Part shown: one piece after another, positions 45,001-53,789 of the stretch
Position numbering within the stretch: the stretch's first letter is position 1
How the letters are laid out: every line of letters starts with the position of its first letter
Source: Candidatus Latescibacterota bacterium
Lineage (GTDB): Bacteria > Latescibacterota > UBA2968 > UBA8231
DNA: 64,000 nt
Direction: 5' to 3'
NCBI GenBank assembly: GCA_022827835.1
Contig: JAJEIO010000009.1
Coordinates: 1 to 64,000 of the forward strand
Notes under the pieces: model-generated
Database searches by the model: none
Told to the model about the DNA's origin: nothing
What the model saw: only the letters and a program-made list of their open reading frames with translations
Position numbers and translations under genes: made by a program

Positions 45001-45048
45001 GAGTAGGACGGTCAGAAAAGGCAAGAAGCGAAGTCGATGCATTGGCAT
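42037..45048 (-). CDS. TonB-dependent receptor with N-terminal carboxypeptidase-regulatory domain (Oar-like)
   Basis: 1003 residues. A signal peptide of about 26 residues is followed by a CarboxypepD_reg-like domain (GVIRGSVWDQFGNPIANATVAL ... LLPLGSYDVTVQAAG), then a plug domain (GVAIVQGPDGDELSIGGQR, NNISVDGADFN and FGRSSGGFVNVITKSGTN), then a large beta barrel ending in LGDPRQVQVGLRYVY. The Oar-type plug lacks an obvious specific ligand. In FCB and myxobacterial genomes such receptors import large or unusual ligands. A second ATG is 2 codons downstream of 45048. Confidence 0.93.
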   Translation of the reverse strand: MPMHRLRFLPFLTVLLSVVLPNGAWAQSQATTGVIRGSVWDQFGNPIANATVALKETRTNYERILTSSDLGLFTATLLPLGSYDVTVQAAGRAEVRQTGVQVRVGETVELIVKMLPQMEEMVVEAALSTVDITQSEPATRLPEEAVQDLPNNGRNFLNLTLLTPGVAIVQGPDGDELSIGGQRGIHNNISVDGADFNNPFFGEQRGGQRPAFTFNLDAVEEMVVVPQGANAEFGRSSGGFVNVITKSGTNQLHGSVHFFGKNDALSGTARHEGLERTPDFSQGQFGFTMGGPLIKDRAFFFTAYDQQVFRDTKQSDSERIDARLRAFMDEQFNGALAGDYGPIDRTNDARAFLAKIDARLSDEHYATFKYNYTWSEQENGTFDVDSWARSANAVEQDWSHAFNGSLLSLLSATTTNEFRFQVSREDRPRPYLGPDNPNTGRPFPDTGMDFVHGYRFGMPFFIPVEYYDTRIQALDNISVAKGDHLIKAGVEWNRVESVQTFIGFANGRYIFSSTDGFLNFVAQGNGYVECADGSTSTTGACPDGTDITGPVLLYLQQSGVGGLTVEEAGTQQIPQHELALFVQDSWQPSNKLTLNYGLRWEAQIQPDVLTDPDEVFFADFIGKTVTNETGTYEFPSNGTIPSDWDMFQPRLGVAYDVHGDNKTLLRGSAGIYYARIPGLNLASTRSTNGSRGQSIFRSSALMPILGPPPTYGELLPTPQGDPFRPSIFVFDQNFENPRTISSNVGIERELHTSGLVGSFGYTYARTDKLTRFVNRNDAIFGSPWATGLGADGTNGIGDLTVVESTAKSRYHGLSFGLRQMVQDALQFQLNYTLSWDKSDDDNERDPFTFRYVDATQLEREWGYSDRDQRHRFNAWALAALPGGILLNQRLSYYSAQPVSASCAGDRSTNPWGAASDRICDNGSITARNTLRKDNEFFSYDVRLSRPILVGSGQLEAIVEVFNLLNTDNFRDPSSVGLLFNFDGTVQSGLGDPRQVQVGLRYVY

Positions 45049-45171
45049 AAGCTAGCTCATTGTGAAGATGGTGAGGACTTCGGGGTTCAGACGAAGCCGA
45101 CCTTGCGCGGGTCAAAGGTATTCATAATCTATAACGTATTATTTGAAAACGACACTACGGAGGATAAGCTA

Positions 45172-45573
45172 ATGGGCATCTTTCGCGTTTCCGCCAAAAT
45201 GAGGAACTGGCAGAATCGGTTCTTGCCACCGGAAAAACAGGGACGCGAGGTCTCCTGTGATATGCTGGTGGATTCCGGTGCCGCTGAGTTGGCACTGCCC
45301 GCTGAACTCATTGACTCTCTCAAGCTCGAAGATCTGGGGGCCATGCGCGTGGTTACCGCGGATGGCGGCCAACGCGAATGCCGCGTTTTAGGCATGGTTG
45401 AGCTCGAAGTTCAGGGACGAGTATGTCAGGTCAGAGCCATTGAATTGCCTCGCGGCACCCAACCGCTGTTGGGGGCTGTTCCGCTCGAAGAAATGGACTG
45501 GCACATTGACCTTGCAGGGCAAAAACTGATCCCCAATCCCCTTTCTCCCGACCAGCCGCTGCTGCATCTGTGA
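45172..45573 (+). CDS. Retropepsin-like aspartic protease
   Basis: 133 residues from ATG 45172, with GGAGG 8 bases upstream; the open frame extends further but without a ribosome site. The catalytic DSGA motif is in CDMLVDSGAAELALP, followed by a second-half strand LLGAVPLEEMDWHIDLAGQKLIPNP, as in single-domain bacterial clan AA proteases that dimerise to form the active site. It has no signal peptide or membrane segment. It overlaps the next gene by one base (TGATG), so it is co-translated with a HAD hydrolase. Related bacterial proteins are poorly studied. Confidence 0.85.
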   Translation: MGIFRVSAKMRNWQNRFLPPEKQGREVSCDMLVDSGAAELALPAELIDSLKLEDLGAMRVVTADGGQRECRVLGMVELEVQGRVCQVRAIELPRGTQPLLGAVPLEEMDWHIDLAGQKLIPNPLSPDQPLLHL

Positions 45574-46313
45574 TGGGCGAGCGTTCGGCCCACTCCGCCA
45601 TGCCCGCCTTGATCGCCTTTGACGCCGACGACACCCTGTGGGAAAACGAGATCTACTTTGAAACGGCCAAAGACCGCTTTAAGGATCTGTTGGCCGCCGA
45701 CTTCGATCCGACGTGGACCGAGCGGGAACTGGACGAAACCGAAATGCGCAACCTAGCTCACTTTGGCTACGGCATCAAAGGCTTCACTTTGTCCATGATA
45801 GAGACGGCCCTCGATCTGACGAAGGGCGCGGTAACGGGGCAGCAACTCCGCCAGATTTTGGACTATGGCAAAGAGATGCTGCAAATGCCCATCGAACCGC
45901 TGCCTCACGTCGAGGAAGTGCTCACCTATCTGGCTAGGACGCGTCCCCTGATGCTGCTGACCAAGGGCGACTTGTTCGATCAAGAGGCCAAGATCGCCCG
46001 CTCCGGCTTGGCCGACCATTTTACCCATATCGAAATCGTCAGCGAAAAAAACGAGGAAACCTACGCGGCTCTGCTACAGCGCCACAGCATCCAACCGGCG
46101 GACTTTTGCATGGTGGGCAATTCGCTCAAATCGGATATCCTGCCCGTCGTCGCCTTGGGTGGGCACGCCGTCTATGTGCCGTACTACACCACTTGGCTCC
46201 ACGAACGCGTCGAGCCTTCGGAGTCTGAGCGCCAGCGATACCACCAAATAGCCCACCTAGGCGAACTGCCCCGCCTGCTCGCAGAGCGGTTCGCTTCCAC
46301 CGTCCAAAGCTAA
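45573..46313 (+). CDS. HAD-superfamily hydrolase
   Basis: About 246 residues from ATG 45573, overlapping the upstream stop; ATG 45600 is an alternative. Motif I is FDADDTLWENE (Asp17, Asp19), motif II PLMLLTKGD, and motifs III/IV VSEKNEETY and MVGNSLKSDILPVVALGG. This is a C1-capped subtype I HAD of the phosphatase type. The substrate is not predictable. It sits between a retropepsin-like gene and an OPT-like membrane protein on the same strand. Confidence 0.9.
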   Translation: MGERSAHSAMPALIAFDADDTLWENEIYFETAKDRFKDLLAADFDPTWTERELDETEMRNLAHFGYGIKGFTLSMIETALDLTKGAVTGQQLRQILDYGKEMLQMPIEPLPHVEEVLTYLARTRPLMLLTKGDLFDQEAKIARSGLADHFTHIEIVSEKNEETYAALLQRHSIQPADFCMVGNSLKSDILPVVALGGHAVYVPYYTTWLHERVEPSESERQRYHQIAHLGELPRLLAERFASTVQS

Positions 46314-46354
46314 AACTGTGACTTCGTCCGGCTTTCCCGCGCGACGGATCTGCA

Positions 46355-48400
46355 ATGCCGGAGACTGGACCTACCGCACCTGAACCGGGAAGAGTTGGCC
46401 GTCTGCTGCCCGCTGCCTTTCGCTCGCGGCTGGACCTGGAGCCACCCGACCCGGAGCCTGCCGTAGAAGAGGCCGGCTCGGCCTTTACACTTAGGGCCTT
46501 TGCACTGGGTATTTTTTTGGCCGCGTTCATCGGCGGTGGTGTGGCCTATAGTACTCTGTACTTGCAAGGTTCCTTCATGGCCTTGGGTTTTAGTACGGTC
46601 GGCGCGGTTTGCTTGCTGGCTCTGCTGGCGGGGCTAGTCAACCCCTTGCTCAAGCTATGTGGGACGCAGGGTTTGCGCCGGGGCGAATTGCTGCTGGTGT
46701 ATATAATGATGGTGATGGCCTCGCCCATCCCCATCGTTTTTACCTCGAAGATCATCAGCCAACTCGCCGCTCCCTTTTACTTTGCCACGCCCGAAAACGA
46801 TTGGCAGAGTCTCATCCATCCCCACATTCCCCACTGGATGATGCCGCGCCAGCTCGGCGATGCCCAGTTTTTCTTTGAGGGGATGGGTGCCTCCTACGCG
46901 GTGCCGTGGAAGGCTTGGCTGCTGGCGCTGGCGGCTTGGCAGCCCTTTATCTGGTCCCTCTTCTTGGTGATGATCGCCATCATGGTCGTGTTGCGACGGC
47001 AGTGGATCGACAACGAGCGCCTCGTCTATCCGCTGGTGCAGGTGCCACTGGCCATGACCGCAATGGGAGAGGGGAACGAGCGCTGGCCACCTTTTTTTAA
47101 AAACCGGGGCATGTGGATCGGCTTTGCCCTCGCCGCTACTTGGAGTACGCTGCACGGTTTGTACGCCTATTTCCCGGAAGGCGTGCATTTTGCTCGCGGC
47201 GTCGATTTGTTTCACCAAGAACTGCCGATCATGCGCGGCACCACGACGCTGTATATCACCTTCCGCTTTCACATCATTGGTTTTTTCTACTTTCTCAAGA
47301 CCGAAGTCGCGCTCAGCCTGTGGGTTTTCAATTTGTTGGCCAATGTTTTGCGCGGCACTTTCGCCATCCTCGGCGTAGGCGATGCGCCCAGCCTGGGCAG
47401 TGGCCACGGCATCCGGCACACGCTACAGGTCTATCACGCCATGGGCGCTATGCTGGTGCTGTTCCTCGGCGGCTTGTGGGCTGCCCGCCATCATCTGGCC
47501 GCGGTCTGGCGCAAGGCTTGGTCTGGGGACCCGGCTATTGACGACGCCGATGAAATCCTGTCGTACCGAGCGGCGGTGATCATTCTCGTGGTTGGCACGG
47601 CGATCATGGTCGGCTGGTTGTGGCTGGCTGGATTACCGCTGTGGGCCGGCGTGGCGTTGCTGTTTCTGGCCGGTGCTCTTTTTGTCGCCTTTACTCGGGT
47701 GGTCGCCGAGGGCGGTTTGTCCGACGGTGCTCCGCCCGTGGTGCCGGCTGGCATCCTCATCTCCGCGGTAGGCTCGTCGGCGCTGGGAGCGCCGGGGTTG
47801 GTCTTGCTGGCCAGCACCTATATCTGGACGGCCAATGTCCGCAGCTTTGTCATGGCTTCCTGCGCCAACAGTCTGAAGCTGGGCCAGGAATTGGGCCGGG
47901 GCCGGCGGCCCTTGTTCTGGGCTATGGTCGTGGCTATAGCCGTGGCACTGGCGACTTCGATTTGGATGATTTTGGAGCTGAGCTACGAGCACGGCAACCT
48001 CAATCTGCGGGCTATGGTCAGCCGCGAAGCGCCCTACCGCTATGTCGAGGGCCTGTTGCGCTATCCGAGCGAGCTTCATCTATGGGGTTGGATCAACATG
48101 GGCTTGGGCGCGGCCATCATGTTGGGCTTGACTGTGGCCCGGTGGCACTACGCTTGGTGGCCTCTGCATCCTCTGGGCTATCCCGTCGGGCCGACTTGGA
48201 TTATGGACCATCTGTGGTTCAATATGTTTTTGGCTTGGTTGATCAAAGTCTTAGTCCTCAAGTACGGCGGTGCCGAGCGATACCACCGGACTAGGCCGTT
48301 TTTTATGGGCCTGATCTTGGGGCAACTGCTGCCGGGCGGCATCTTCTTAGTCATTGACCATTTTACTGGCACAGTCGGCAATGTGATTTTCTGGGGTTGA
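46355..48400 (+). CDS. Large polytopic membrane protein, DUF6785/DUF6784-like (OPT-related)
   Basis: 681 residues with about 14 hydrophobic segments. Pattern typical of the DUF6785 + DUF6784 proteins of Planctomycetes, Latescibacteria and Poribacteria: an early ARG-rich loop, LLLVYIMMVMASPIPIVF, and a C-terminal region WWPLHPLGYPVGPTWIMDHLWFNMFLAWLIKVLVLKYGG. These are distant relatives of oligopeptide transporters; no function is known. The first 40 residues are hydrophilic and proline-rich. Its stop overlaps the next start (TTGA), coupling it to the M28/FtsX fusion. Confidence 0.8.
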   Translation: MPETGPTAPEPGRVGRLLPAAFRSRLDLEPPDPEPAVEEAGSAFTLRAFALGIFLAAFIGGGVAYSTLYLQGSFMALGFSTVGAVCLLALLAGLVNPLLKLCGTQGLRRGELLLVYIMMVMASPIPIVFTSKIISQLAAPFYFATPENDWQSLIHPHIPHWMMPRQLGDAQFFFEGMGASYAVPWKAWLLALAAWQPFIWSLFLVMIAIMVVLRRQWIDNERLVYPLVQVPLAMTAMGEGNERWPPFFKNRGMWIGFALAATWSTLHGLYAYFPEGVHFARGVDLFHQELPIMRGTTTLYITFRFHIIGFFYFLKTEVALSLWVFNLLANVLRGTFAILGVGDAPSLGSGHGIRHTLQVYHAMGAMLVLFLGGLWAARHHLAAVWRKAWSGDPAIDDADEILSYRAAVIILVVGTAIMVGWLWLAGLPLWAGVALLFLAGALFVAFTRVVAEGGLSDGAPPVVPAGILISAVGSSALGAPGLVLLASTYIWTANVRSFVMASCANSLKLGQELGRGRRPLFWAMVVAIAVALATSIWMILELSYEHGNLNLRAMVSREAPYRYVEGLLRYPSELHLWGWINMGLGAAIMLGLTVARWHYAWWPLHPLGYPVGPTWIMDHLWFNMFLAWLIKVLVLKYGGAERYHRTRPFFMGLILGQLLPGGIFLVIDHFTGTVGNVIFWG

Positions 48401-51400
48401 ACAGCGTGATTTGCAAAGTGACTTATCGGTGGCTGGGCAGCATATACCTCGTCGGGCTGCTGCAAACGCCCTGCTACGGCGAGGTGGCTGCTTTGCGCGC
48501 CACCATCGAAGCCCTGAGCGCGGTCGAATCGCGCTTGGTCGGCTATCCCGGTGCTGAAGTGGGTGCTGCGTTAGTGGAGCGCGAATTGGTCGCGGCTGGT
48601 GTCGAAGCGGTGCGGCGCGACTCGTTTGCCGTGGTAGTGCCCATAGGTCGCGGTGGTCGCTTGCGCTTGGAGCAGAGCGGGGAGGAGGTGCCGTTGTGGG
48701 GGCTGTGGCCCAATCTGGCGCGGACGGTTACGCTGCCGCCGGAGGGCCTGCGAGCGCCGATGATCTACGGCGGTCAGGGCGAGTGGGGCGATTTCGACGG
48801 CCACGCCATGGACGGGCGCATTGTCCTGCTGGAATTCAACAGTTGGAACCACTGGCTGCGCGCCGCGTCGCTGGGTGCCCGAGCCGTGGTATTTATCGAG
48901 CCCGAGCAGGCCAACCGCCACCAAGCCGCGGCCAAATACGCCCACGTGCCACTCGACATTCCCCGCTTCTGGATCGAGCGCGAAGCGGGCCTCGTGTTGC
49001 GCCAGCACCTGCGGGATGGTGAGCTGTTGGTTCACTTGCAGGGCCGCATGGAGTGGCAGCGGCGGTCGGCGTGGAATATCTGGGGCGTGATCCCCGGTGC
49101 CGATCCCGAGCTAGCTGACGAGCGCGTCGCCATTGAGGCGTACTACGACGGCATTTCCGTGGTGCCGGGGCGGGCACCTAGCGCTGAGACTGCCTGTGGT
49201 ATCGCTGCTTTATTGGAATTGGCCCGTCATCTCGCGGCCCATCCGCCAGCGCGTACCATCATTCTAGTGGCGACCTCGGCTCACTTTCAAGGTCGCCAGG
49301 GCATGGCCGACTTTCTCGCTCGCCACGCCCGGCCCTTGGAGGAACCGCTCCACATAGACCTGTTCATTGGCCTCGATCTGTCGAGCCGCACCGATCAAGT
49401 CGGCCTCTGGAACAATACCTCCAGACCCGAATTGCGGCGCTTTTTCGCTCCATTTGGTCGCCGCTTCAGTGGCTACGCCAGCACCCTGGACTCGGCTGCC
49501 GTCGGCAGTTTGATCAACGGCATCACCCCCATCAAGGGCTTGGACTGGTCGGCGTACATGCCCGGCGGAATCGCCGCCAACAGTCAACTCGCCCTTGATG
49601 GGGGCCTGATCTCCTTGGGTCTGATCACTGTCAACGACGCCCGCCTGCAGATCGATTCGCCGCTGGACCAGTCCACCGCAGTCAACTACGACAATCTGGC
49701 GCGCCAAGTCGCCTTGATAAACGGCGTGCTGCAACAGGCTCTAAACGATCCGCAATTGTTGGAGGAGAAAGCGGCCTTTGGGCCGGTGTTGCAGGATCGC
49801 ATGCGCGACTTGCGTCTCAAGGTGCGGACCTTTCCCCGCCGCTCGCAAACGCCGGACCGGCCAGTGGCCGATGCAGTGGCTGTGGTGCGACGGCAATGGG
49901 CGACCGCTGGCAAAGCCGTCAAAGGGGTGCGCACGGCCCAAGTTCATCTCAGCGACGACGAGGGCGAACTGTTCATAATGGGGCTGCGGCAGGCCCAATA
50001 CCGCACCAACGTGTACGTCTTGGACCCGCACGACGGGGCCATTACCTATGCCGCCGACCTGAGCAAAAGGGCGGAGGGATTCCACGGGAAACCGCTGCCC
50101 GACGGCTCCATCCCCATCACTGTCCAATGGGCACTTACCGAGAAATCGGTGGTGGTGTTCCCCTGCCTGAGCCGTCCTTTTTACGGCCTCATCAATCCGC
50201 GTTTGCTCAATTTCTTGGGCGGCATCACTGTGTTCAACCGCTACGACACCGCCCCGCGCCAATACGGCTACGCGCTGGGCAGCAGCCTCGACGAAGCGGC
50301 CGGGGTGGTATTCGGGCCGCAGGACGCCGATCCGCAAAACCGCATCAAAATACTGGCGGGCCGCCAACTATTGTTACTCAACAACGGCATCCCCGAGAGC
50401 CGACCCAATGGCGAGGGGTTTTTCCTCGCTGAAGAGCGGCTGGTGCCGACGCTGTTGCAGGCTGCTTGGGACATGTGGCGTCTCGACGAGGATCGGCTGC
50501 AGACCATGCGCGACCACGCCATTGAAAACCAGCACTTGCAGCGCCTGCACCAGCGCACCGCCCAAGTCCTCGAAGCCGCCCAAGAGGCGGCCCAGCGCAA
50601 AGAGTGGAGCCGGTACGTGGCCCATTTGCGAGTGGCGCTGGGGCTAGAAAACCAGGTGTATCCCGAGGCCATAGCGACCTTAAACGACGTCATAAAGGGC
50701 ATGGTGTTCTTTTTGGCGCTGCTCATTCCCGCGGCCTTTTTGGGCGAACGTCTGCTGCTGGGGGCGGCGCAGATCACGCGGCAATTGACTGGTTTTGGCG
50801 CGTTGTTAGCCATAGTCTGGCTCGCGGTCTCGCAGGTGCATCCCGCCTTTGCCATTGCCCATCCGCTGGTCATCCTGCTGGCCTTTGCCATCATGGCCAT
50901 GGCCAGTCTCGTCCTCGTCCTCATCATCAGCCGCTTCAACAGTTTTATGAAGGAACGCGGCGATCGGATCCACCACGTTGAGATGCGGCGTTTCAGCGTG
51001 GCCCATGCCGCGTTCATGCTGGGCATATCCAATATGCGGCGGCGCAAACTGCGCACCGGCCTGACTTTGACGACCTTGGTGTTGCTGACGTTTACGGTGC
51101 TTTCCTTTGCCTCATACGAGAGTCGGGCGCGCTTTATCTCGCTATCTCTCGAACACGAGGGTGAGTACGAGGGCATCTTAGTCCGCAACCGGGCTTGGAA
51201 TCCCTTGGGCCAGCCCATGTTGGATTACATTCGCTCCCACTTTTCCGCGGTCGGCCCGATCAGTCCGCGCAACTGGTTCATTTTGCAAGAGGACAAAAAG
51301 ACGTACCTCGAAGCTGCGGCCGGGCGACAGTTGGTGCGGACCTACGGCTTGCTCGGCCTAAATCCCGAGGAAACCGACATCACAGGCGTTGACCACGCTC

Positions 51401-52773
51401 TGACGGCTGGACGCTTTTTCACCGCCGCCACCGAGGCTAGTTGTCTGCTGCCTTTGCCGATGGCCGAGGCCCTAGGCTTGGATGCTGGCGACTTGGGACG
51501 TGCGCAAGTGCAGGTGATGGGCAAAGAGCTGACAGTGATCGGCTTGTTCGATCCAGAGGTCTTCAATGACATCCGCGACCTAGACGACGGGCCGCTGACG
51601 CCGGTAGATTTTGAGCTGTCCCGAACCGCCGGCAGCACCTTTCAGATCAACCAGAGTGCGGCTACTACAGCTACCGCCTCCCAGTACCGCCCCTATGTAC
51701 ACATACTGCCGGACAACGTGCTCATTGCGCCCTATGAGATCGTCCGCCAAATGGGGGGACGGCTGCGCTCTGTGGCTGTCGCCTTTGACCGGGAGCGCTT
51801 GGACCCTGGGGCGGCCCAAGCGTTACTGGAAGACTTTCTACTGCGGGTAGCCGTCAGCCTGTTCGTCGGTTTGCGGCAAGACGGGACTTCGACTATCGGC
51901 GTCTGGGCCTATTCGTCGATTGGGGCGACGGCGATAAAGGGCCTAGGGGTGCTGATCGTGCCCATGCTCATCGCGGCCTTCATCGTCCTCAATACCATGC
52001 TGGGGACGGTGTACGAGCGCCTCAAGGACATTGGCATCTACGCGGCCGTAGGATTGGCTCCGTCCCACATCGCCCTGCTATTTATCGCCGAAGCCTGTGC
52101 CTATGCTGTTCTGGGGATTACGCTGGGATACTTGGGGGGGCAGGGGATGGGTTTGGTGCTGAACCACTGGGATATGCTGGGTGGACTCAATTTGAATTAT
52201 TCGTCCTTGGCGGCCGTGTTTTCGGCGCTCATCGTCATGGGCGTGGTCTTGCTGTCCACGGTGTACCCGGCCCGAGTGGCTGCCCGCACTGCCGTGCCCG
52301 ACCTAGTGCGGCGCTGGCAGCCCGAGCCGCCGGTGGGGGCCGAGTGGGAATTTCGCTTTCCCTTCTTGGTGTCGGCGGCCGAGGCCAAGGGTCTGTGCGG
52401 CTTTTTGGTGGATTACCTAGCGTCGTACGGCGAGGCGTCGATTGGCTCGTTTTACACCGAGGGCACCCTGCTCCAGTCCTTTGTCACGCCCCAAGGCACG
52501 GCCTATGCCATCGAAGCCAAGGTGTGGCTGGCACCGCTGGATTTGGGTGTGAGTCAGCACGCAGTGCTGTGCATCCGTCCCGAGGACCAAGCCGATATTC
52601 ACGGCCTAGTGTTCTACCTGCGCTGCCTCAGCGGCGACAATGATTCGTGGCGTCGGGCCAACCGCAGCTTCTTGCAGGCGATCCGCAAAGAGTTGCTGAT
52701 CTGGAATACGCTCAAAGCGGGGGAGCGGAGTGCGTTTCAGCAGCGGGCGGAGGAATTCCTGCAGCAGCAATAA
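48397..52773 (+). CDS. Giant fusion: M28-like (inactivated) peptidase domain plus FtsX-like permease
   Basis: 1458 residues, TTG start overlapping the upstream stop by 4 bases. An N-terminal hydrophobic signal is followed by a PA-like and M28-like ectodomain (about 35-470), then about 300 residues before the first membrane helices (about 770-880), an FtsX/MacB-type permease with a periplasmic domain (about 905-1160), three more membrane segments, the MLGTVYERLKDIGIYAAVGL loop of FtsX proteins, and a soluble C-terminal domain of about 150 residues. The M28 zinc ligands seem lost: YYDG where HxD is expected, APSAET in place of the GADDN site, and SAHFQG instead of the EE pair. So it is probably a binding module and not a protease. 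No ABC ATPase is adjacent, so partners must be elsewhere. Confidence 0.85.
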   Translation: MNSVICKVTYRWLGSIYLVGLLQTPCYGEVAALRATIEALSAVESRLVGYPGAEVGAALVERELVAAGVEAVRRDSFAVVVPIGRGGRLRLEQSGEEVPLWGLWPNLARTVTLPPEGLRAPMIYGGQGEWGDFDGHAMDGRIVLLEFNSWNHWLRAASLGARAVVFIEPEQANRHQAAAKYAHVPLDIPRFWIEREAGLVLRQHLRDGELLVHLQGRMEWQRRSAWNIWGVIPGADPELADERVAIEAYYDGISVVPGRAPSAETACGIAALLELARHLAAHPPARTIILVATSAHFQGRQGMADFLARHARPLEEPLHIDLFIGLDLSSRTDQVGLWNNTSRPELRRFFAPFGRRFSGYASTLDSAAVGSLINGITPIKGLDWSAYMPGGIAANSQLALDGGLISLGLITVNDARLQIDSPLDQSTAVNYDNLARQVALINGVLQQALNDPQLLEEKAAFGPVLQDRMRDLRLKVRTFPRRSQTPDRPVADAVAVVRRQWATAGKAVKGVRTAQVHLSDDEGELFIMGLRQAQYRTNVYVLDPHDGAITYAADLSKRAEGFHGKPLPDGSIPITVQWALTEKSVVVFPCLSRPFYGLINPRLLNFLGGITVFNRYDTAPRQYGYALGSSLDEAAGVVFGPQDADPQNRIKILAGRQLLLLNNGIPESRPNGEGFFLAEERLVPTLLQAAWDMWRLDEDRLQTMRDHAIENQHLQRLHQRTAQVLEAAQEAAQRKEWSRYVAHLRVALGLENQVYPEAIATLNDVIKGMVFFLALLIPAAFLGERLLLGAAQITRQLTGFGALLAIVWLAVSQVHPAFAIAHPLVILLAFAIMAMASLVLVLIISRFNSFMKERGDRIHHVEMRRFSVAHAAFMLGISNMRRRKLRTGLTLTTLVLLTFTVLSFASYESRARFISLSLEHEGEYEGILVRNRAWNPLGQPMLDYIRSHFSAVGPISPRNWFILQEDKKTYLEAAAGRQLVRTYGLLGLNPEETDITGVDHALTAGRFFTAATEASCLLPLPMAEALGLDAGDLGRAQVQVMGKELTVIGLFDPEVFNDIRDLDDGPLTPVDFELSRTAGSTFQINQSAATTATASQYRPYVHILPDNVLIAPYEIVRQMGGRLRSVAVAFDRERLDPGAAQALLEDFLLRVAVSLFVGLRQDGTSTIGVWAYSSIGATAIKGLGVLIVPMLIAAFIVLNTMLGTVYERLKDIGIYAAVGLAPSHIALLFIAEACAYAVLGITLGYLGGQGMGLVLNHWDMLGGLNLNYSSLAAVFSALIVMGVVLLSTVYPARVAARTAVPDLVRRWQPEPPVGAEWEFRFPFLVSAAEAKGLCGFLVDYLASYGEASIGSFYTEGTLLQSFVTPQGTAYAIEAKVWLAPLDLGVSQHAVLCIRPEDQADIHGLVFYLRCLSGDNDSWRRANRSFLQAIRKELLIWNTLKAGERSAFQQRAEEFLQQQ

Positions 52774-52865
52774 GCCAGCGCAGCCCTTTCTCGCGCAACG
52801 CAATACTGATCCTACAACCAGCGGCGCGCAGATATACCGACTTTGGCAGCGCATTTTGTGAAATA

Positions 52866-53291
52866 TTATGGAATGTGGTGTTGAGCTACGAATTCGGCCG
52901 GAGATAGTATGGGAATGCCTTGGTATTCGCCTAAATTTTTTAGGTGCCGGTCGCCCGAGATGATGCAATGCGCCCGCCCTTCAACGGCCGCCGCGAGGAT
53001 CGTGTTGTCTTCGGCGTCCTCTTTGATGACCTGTAGATCGAGCGCACCAGACGTGGAAACTGTCCTTCGTCTGAGAAGGGATTGCAGTGCTTGGATATCG
53101 GCTTCGTCAATTGGAAATTCGTCTATAATGTGAGGACGGCGCAAGACCTCGACGGTCTTGTCAATGATAGCTGGCGAAGTGATGAATACGAGATCCCGCC
53201 GTCTCCAAGCTGCATAAATACGGCCCGGTGTACCAGAGGGAGTAATAATCGAGCTGACCAGTACGTTGACATCCGGTACAACGCACAGCAT
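52866..53291 (-). CDS. PIN-domain toxin (VapC-like, putative toxin of the COG1569 type)
   Basis: 141 residues. PIN acidic residues: VVPDVNVLVSS (Asp7), VIKEDAEDNTILAAA and CIISGDRHLKNLG. PIN toxins cleave tRNA or rRNA in the absence of antitoxin. It follows its antitoxin by 2 bases (antitoxin first, VapBC order) on the same strand. Confidence 0.9.
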   Translation of the reverse strand: MLCVVPDVNVLVSSIITPSGTPGRIYAAWRRRDLVFITSPAIIDKTVEVLRRPHIIDEFPIDEADIQALQSLLRRRTVSTSGALDLQVIKEDAEDNTILAAAVEGRAHCIISGDRHLKNLGEYQGIPILSPAEFVAQHHIP

Positions 53292-53293
53292 CG

Positions 53294-53587
53294 CTAAAGA
53301 GGCTTAGCGGGATTTGAGGCGGCCTTTACTTCAGCTACGGCTTTCTCGATCTGTTTCTCGACGTACGCAGAATTATAACCCTTCATTTTCTCTTGGATGC
53401 GATCGGCTACCGCAAAGTCTTTTTCCCACTCCTGCTCGTATAGGAGATATTCTTCCATTGGCAATACCACACCCAAGTTGCGGTTCTGCTCGTCTTGTAT
53501 GATGGCTTTCTGAGGCTTGGTACGTAGGCCCGTTATGAATCGACGCCACGTGCTACTGGCGTCTTGAAGTTTGAGGATCGCGGCCAT
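53294..53587 (-). CDS. Antitoxin of the PIN toxin (Phd/YefM-like)
   Basis: 97 residues. N-terminal DNA-binding part: TGLRTKPQKAIIQDEQNRNLGVVLPMEEYLLYEQEWEKD, as in Phd/YefM or related beta-strand antitoxins, followed by a charged helical C-terminus that would wrap the toxin. The start has GTGGAG upstream. It is 2 bases from the toxin gene. Confidence 0.8.
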   Translation of the reverse strand: MAAILKLQDASSTWRRFITGLRTKPQKAIIQDEQNRNLGVVLPMEEYLLYEQEWEKDFAVADRIQEKMKGYNSAYVEKQIEKAVAEVKAASNPAKPL

Positions 53588-53789
53588 TGTGCGGACTCCA
53601 CTTTTTGTAGTTTTGGGTTGTCTCGGCCTAGGCTGCTAGGTCTTGTCGAGCATGTCCAGAAACCCTGACTCCACTTGATAAAAGAAAATCGACAATCTGT
53701 CAAGTCTGTCTCTTGGTCAAAGATGAATCGCTTTCTACTTATGGGAATTACATACCTAAACGCGCGACCTTAAAGTCGTATAATTTAAG
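53588..53789. other. Intergenic, AT-rich gap
   Basis: 202 bases between the antitoxin start and the stop of the small minus-strand gene at 53790. I see no open frame and no RNA gene. At 53769-53789 there is a small inverted repeat (CTTAAA and TTTAAG, 9 bases apart) just beyond the stop of the next gene, possibly a weak terminator. The antitoxin promoter should be here, but no clear pair of boxes stands out. Confidence 0.5.

Noticed and set aside
46655..47419. 254-residue minus-strand open frame within the OPT-like gene
   Set aside because: Antisense shadow of a GC-rich membrane-protein gene; no ribosome site or family pattern.
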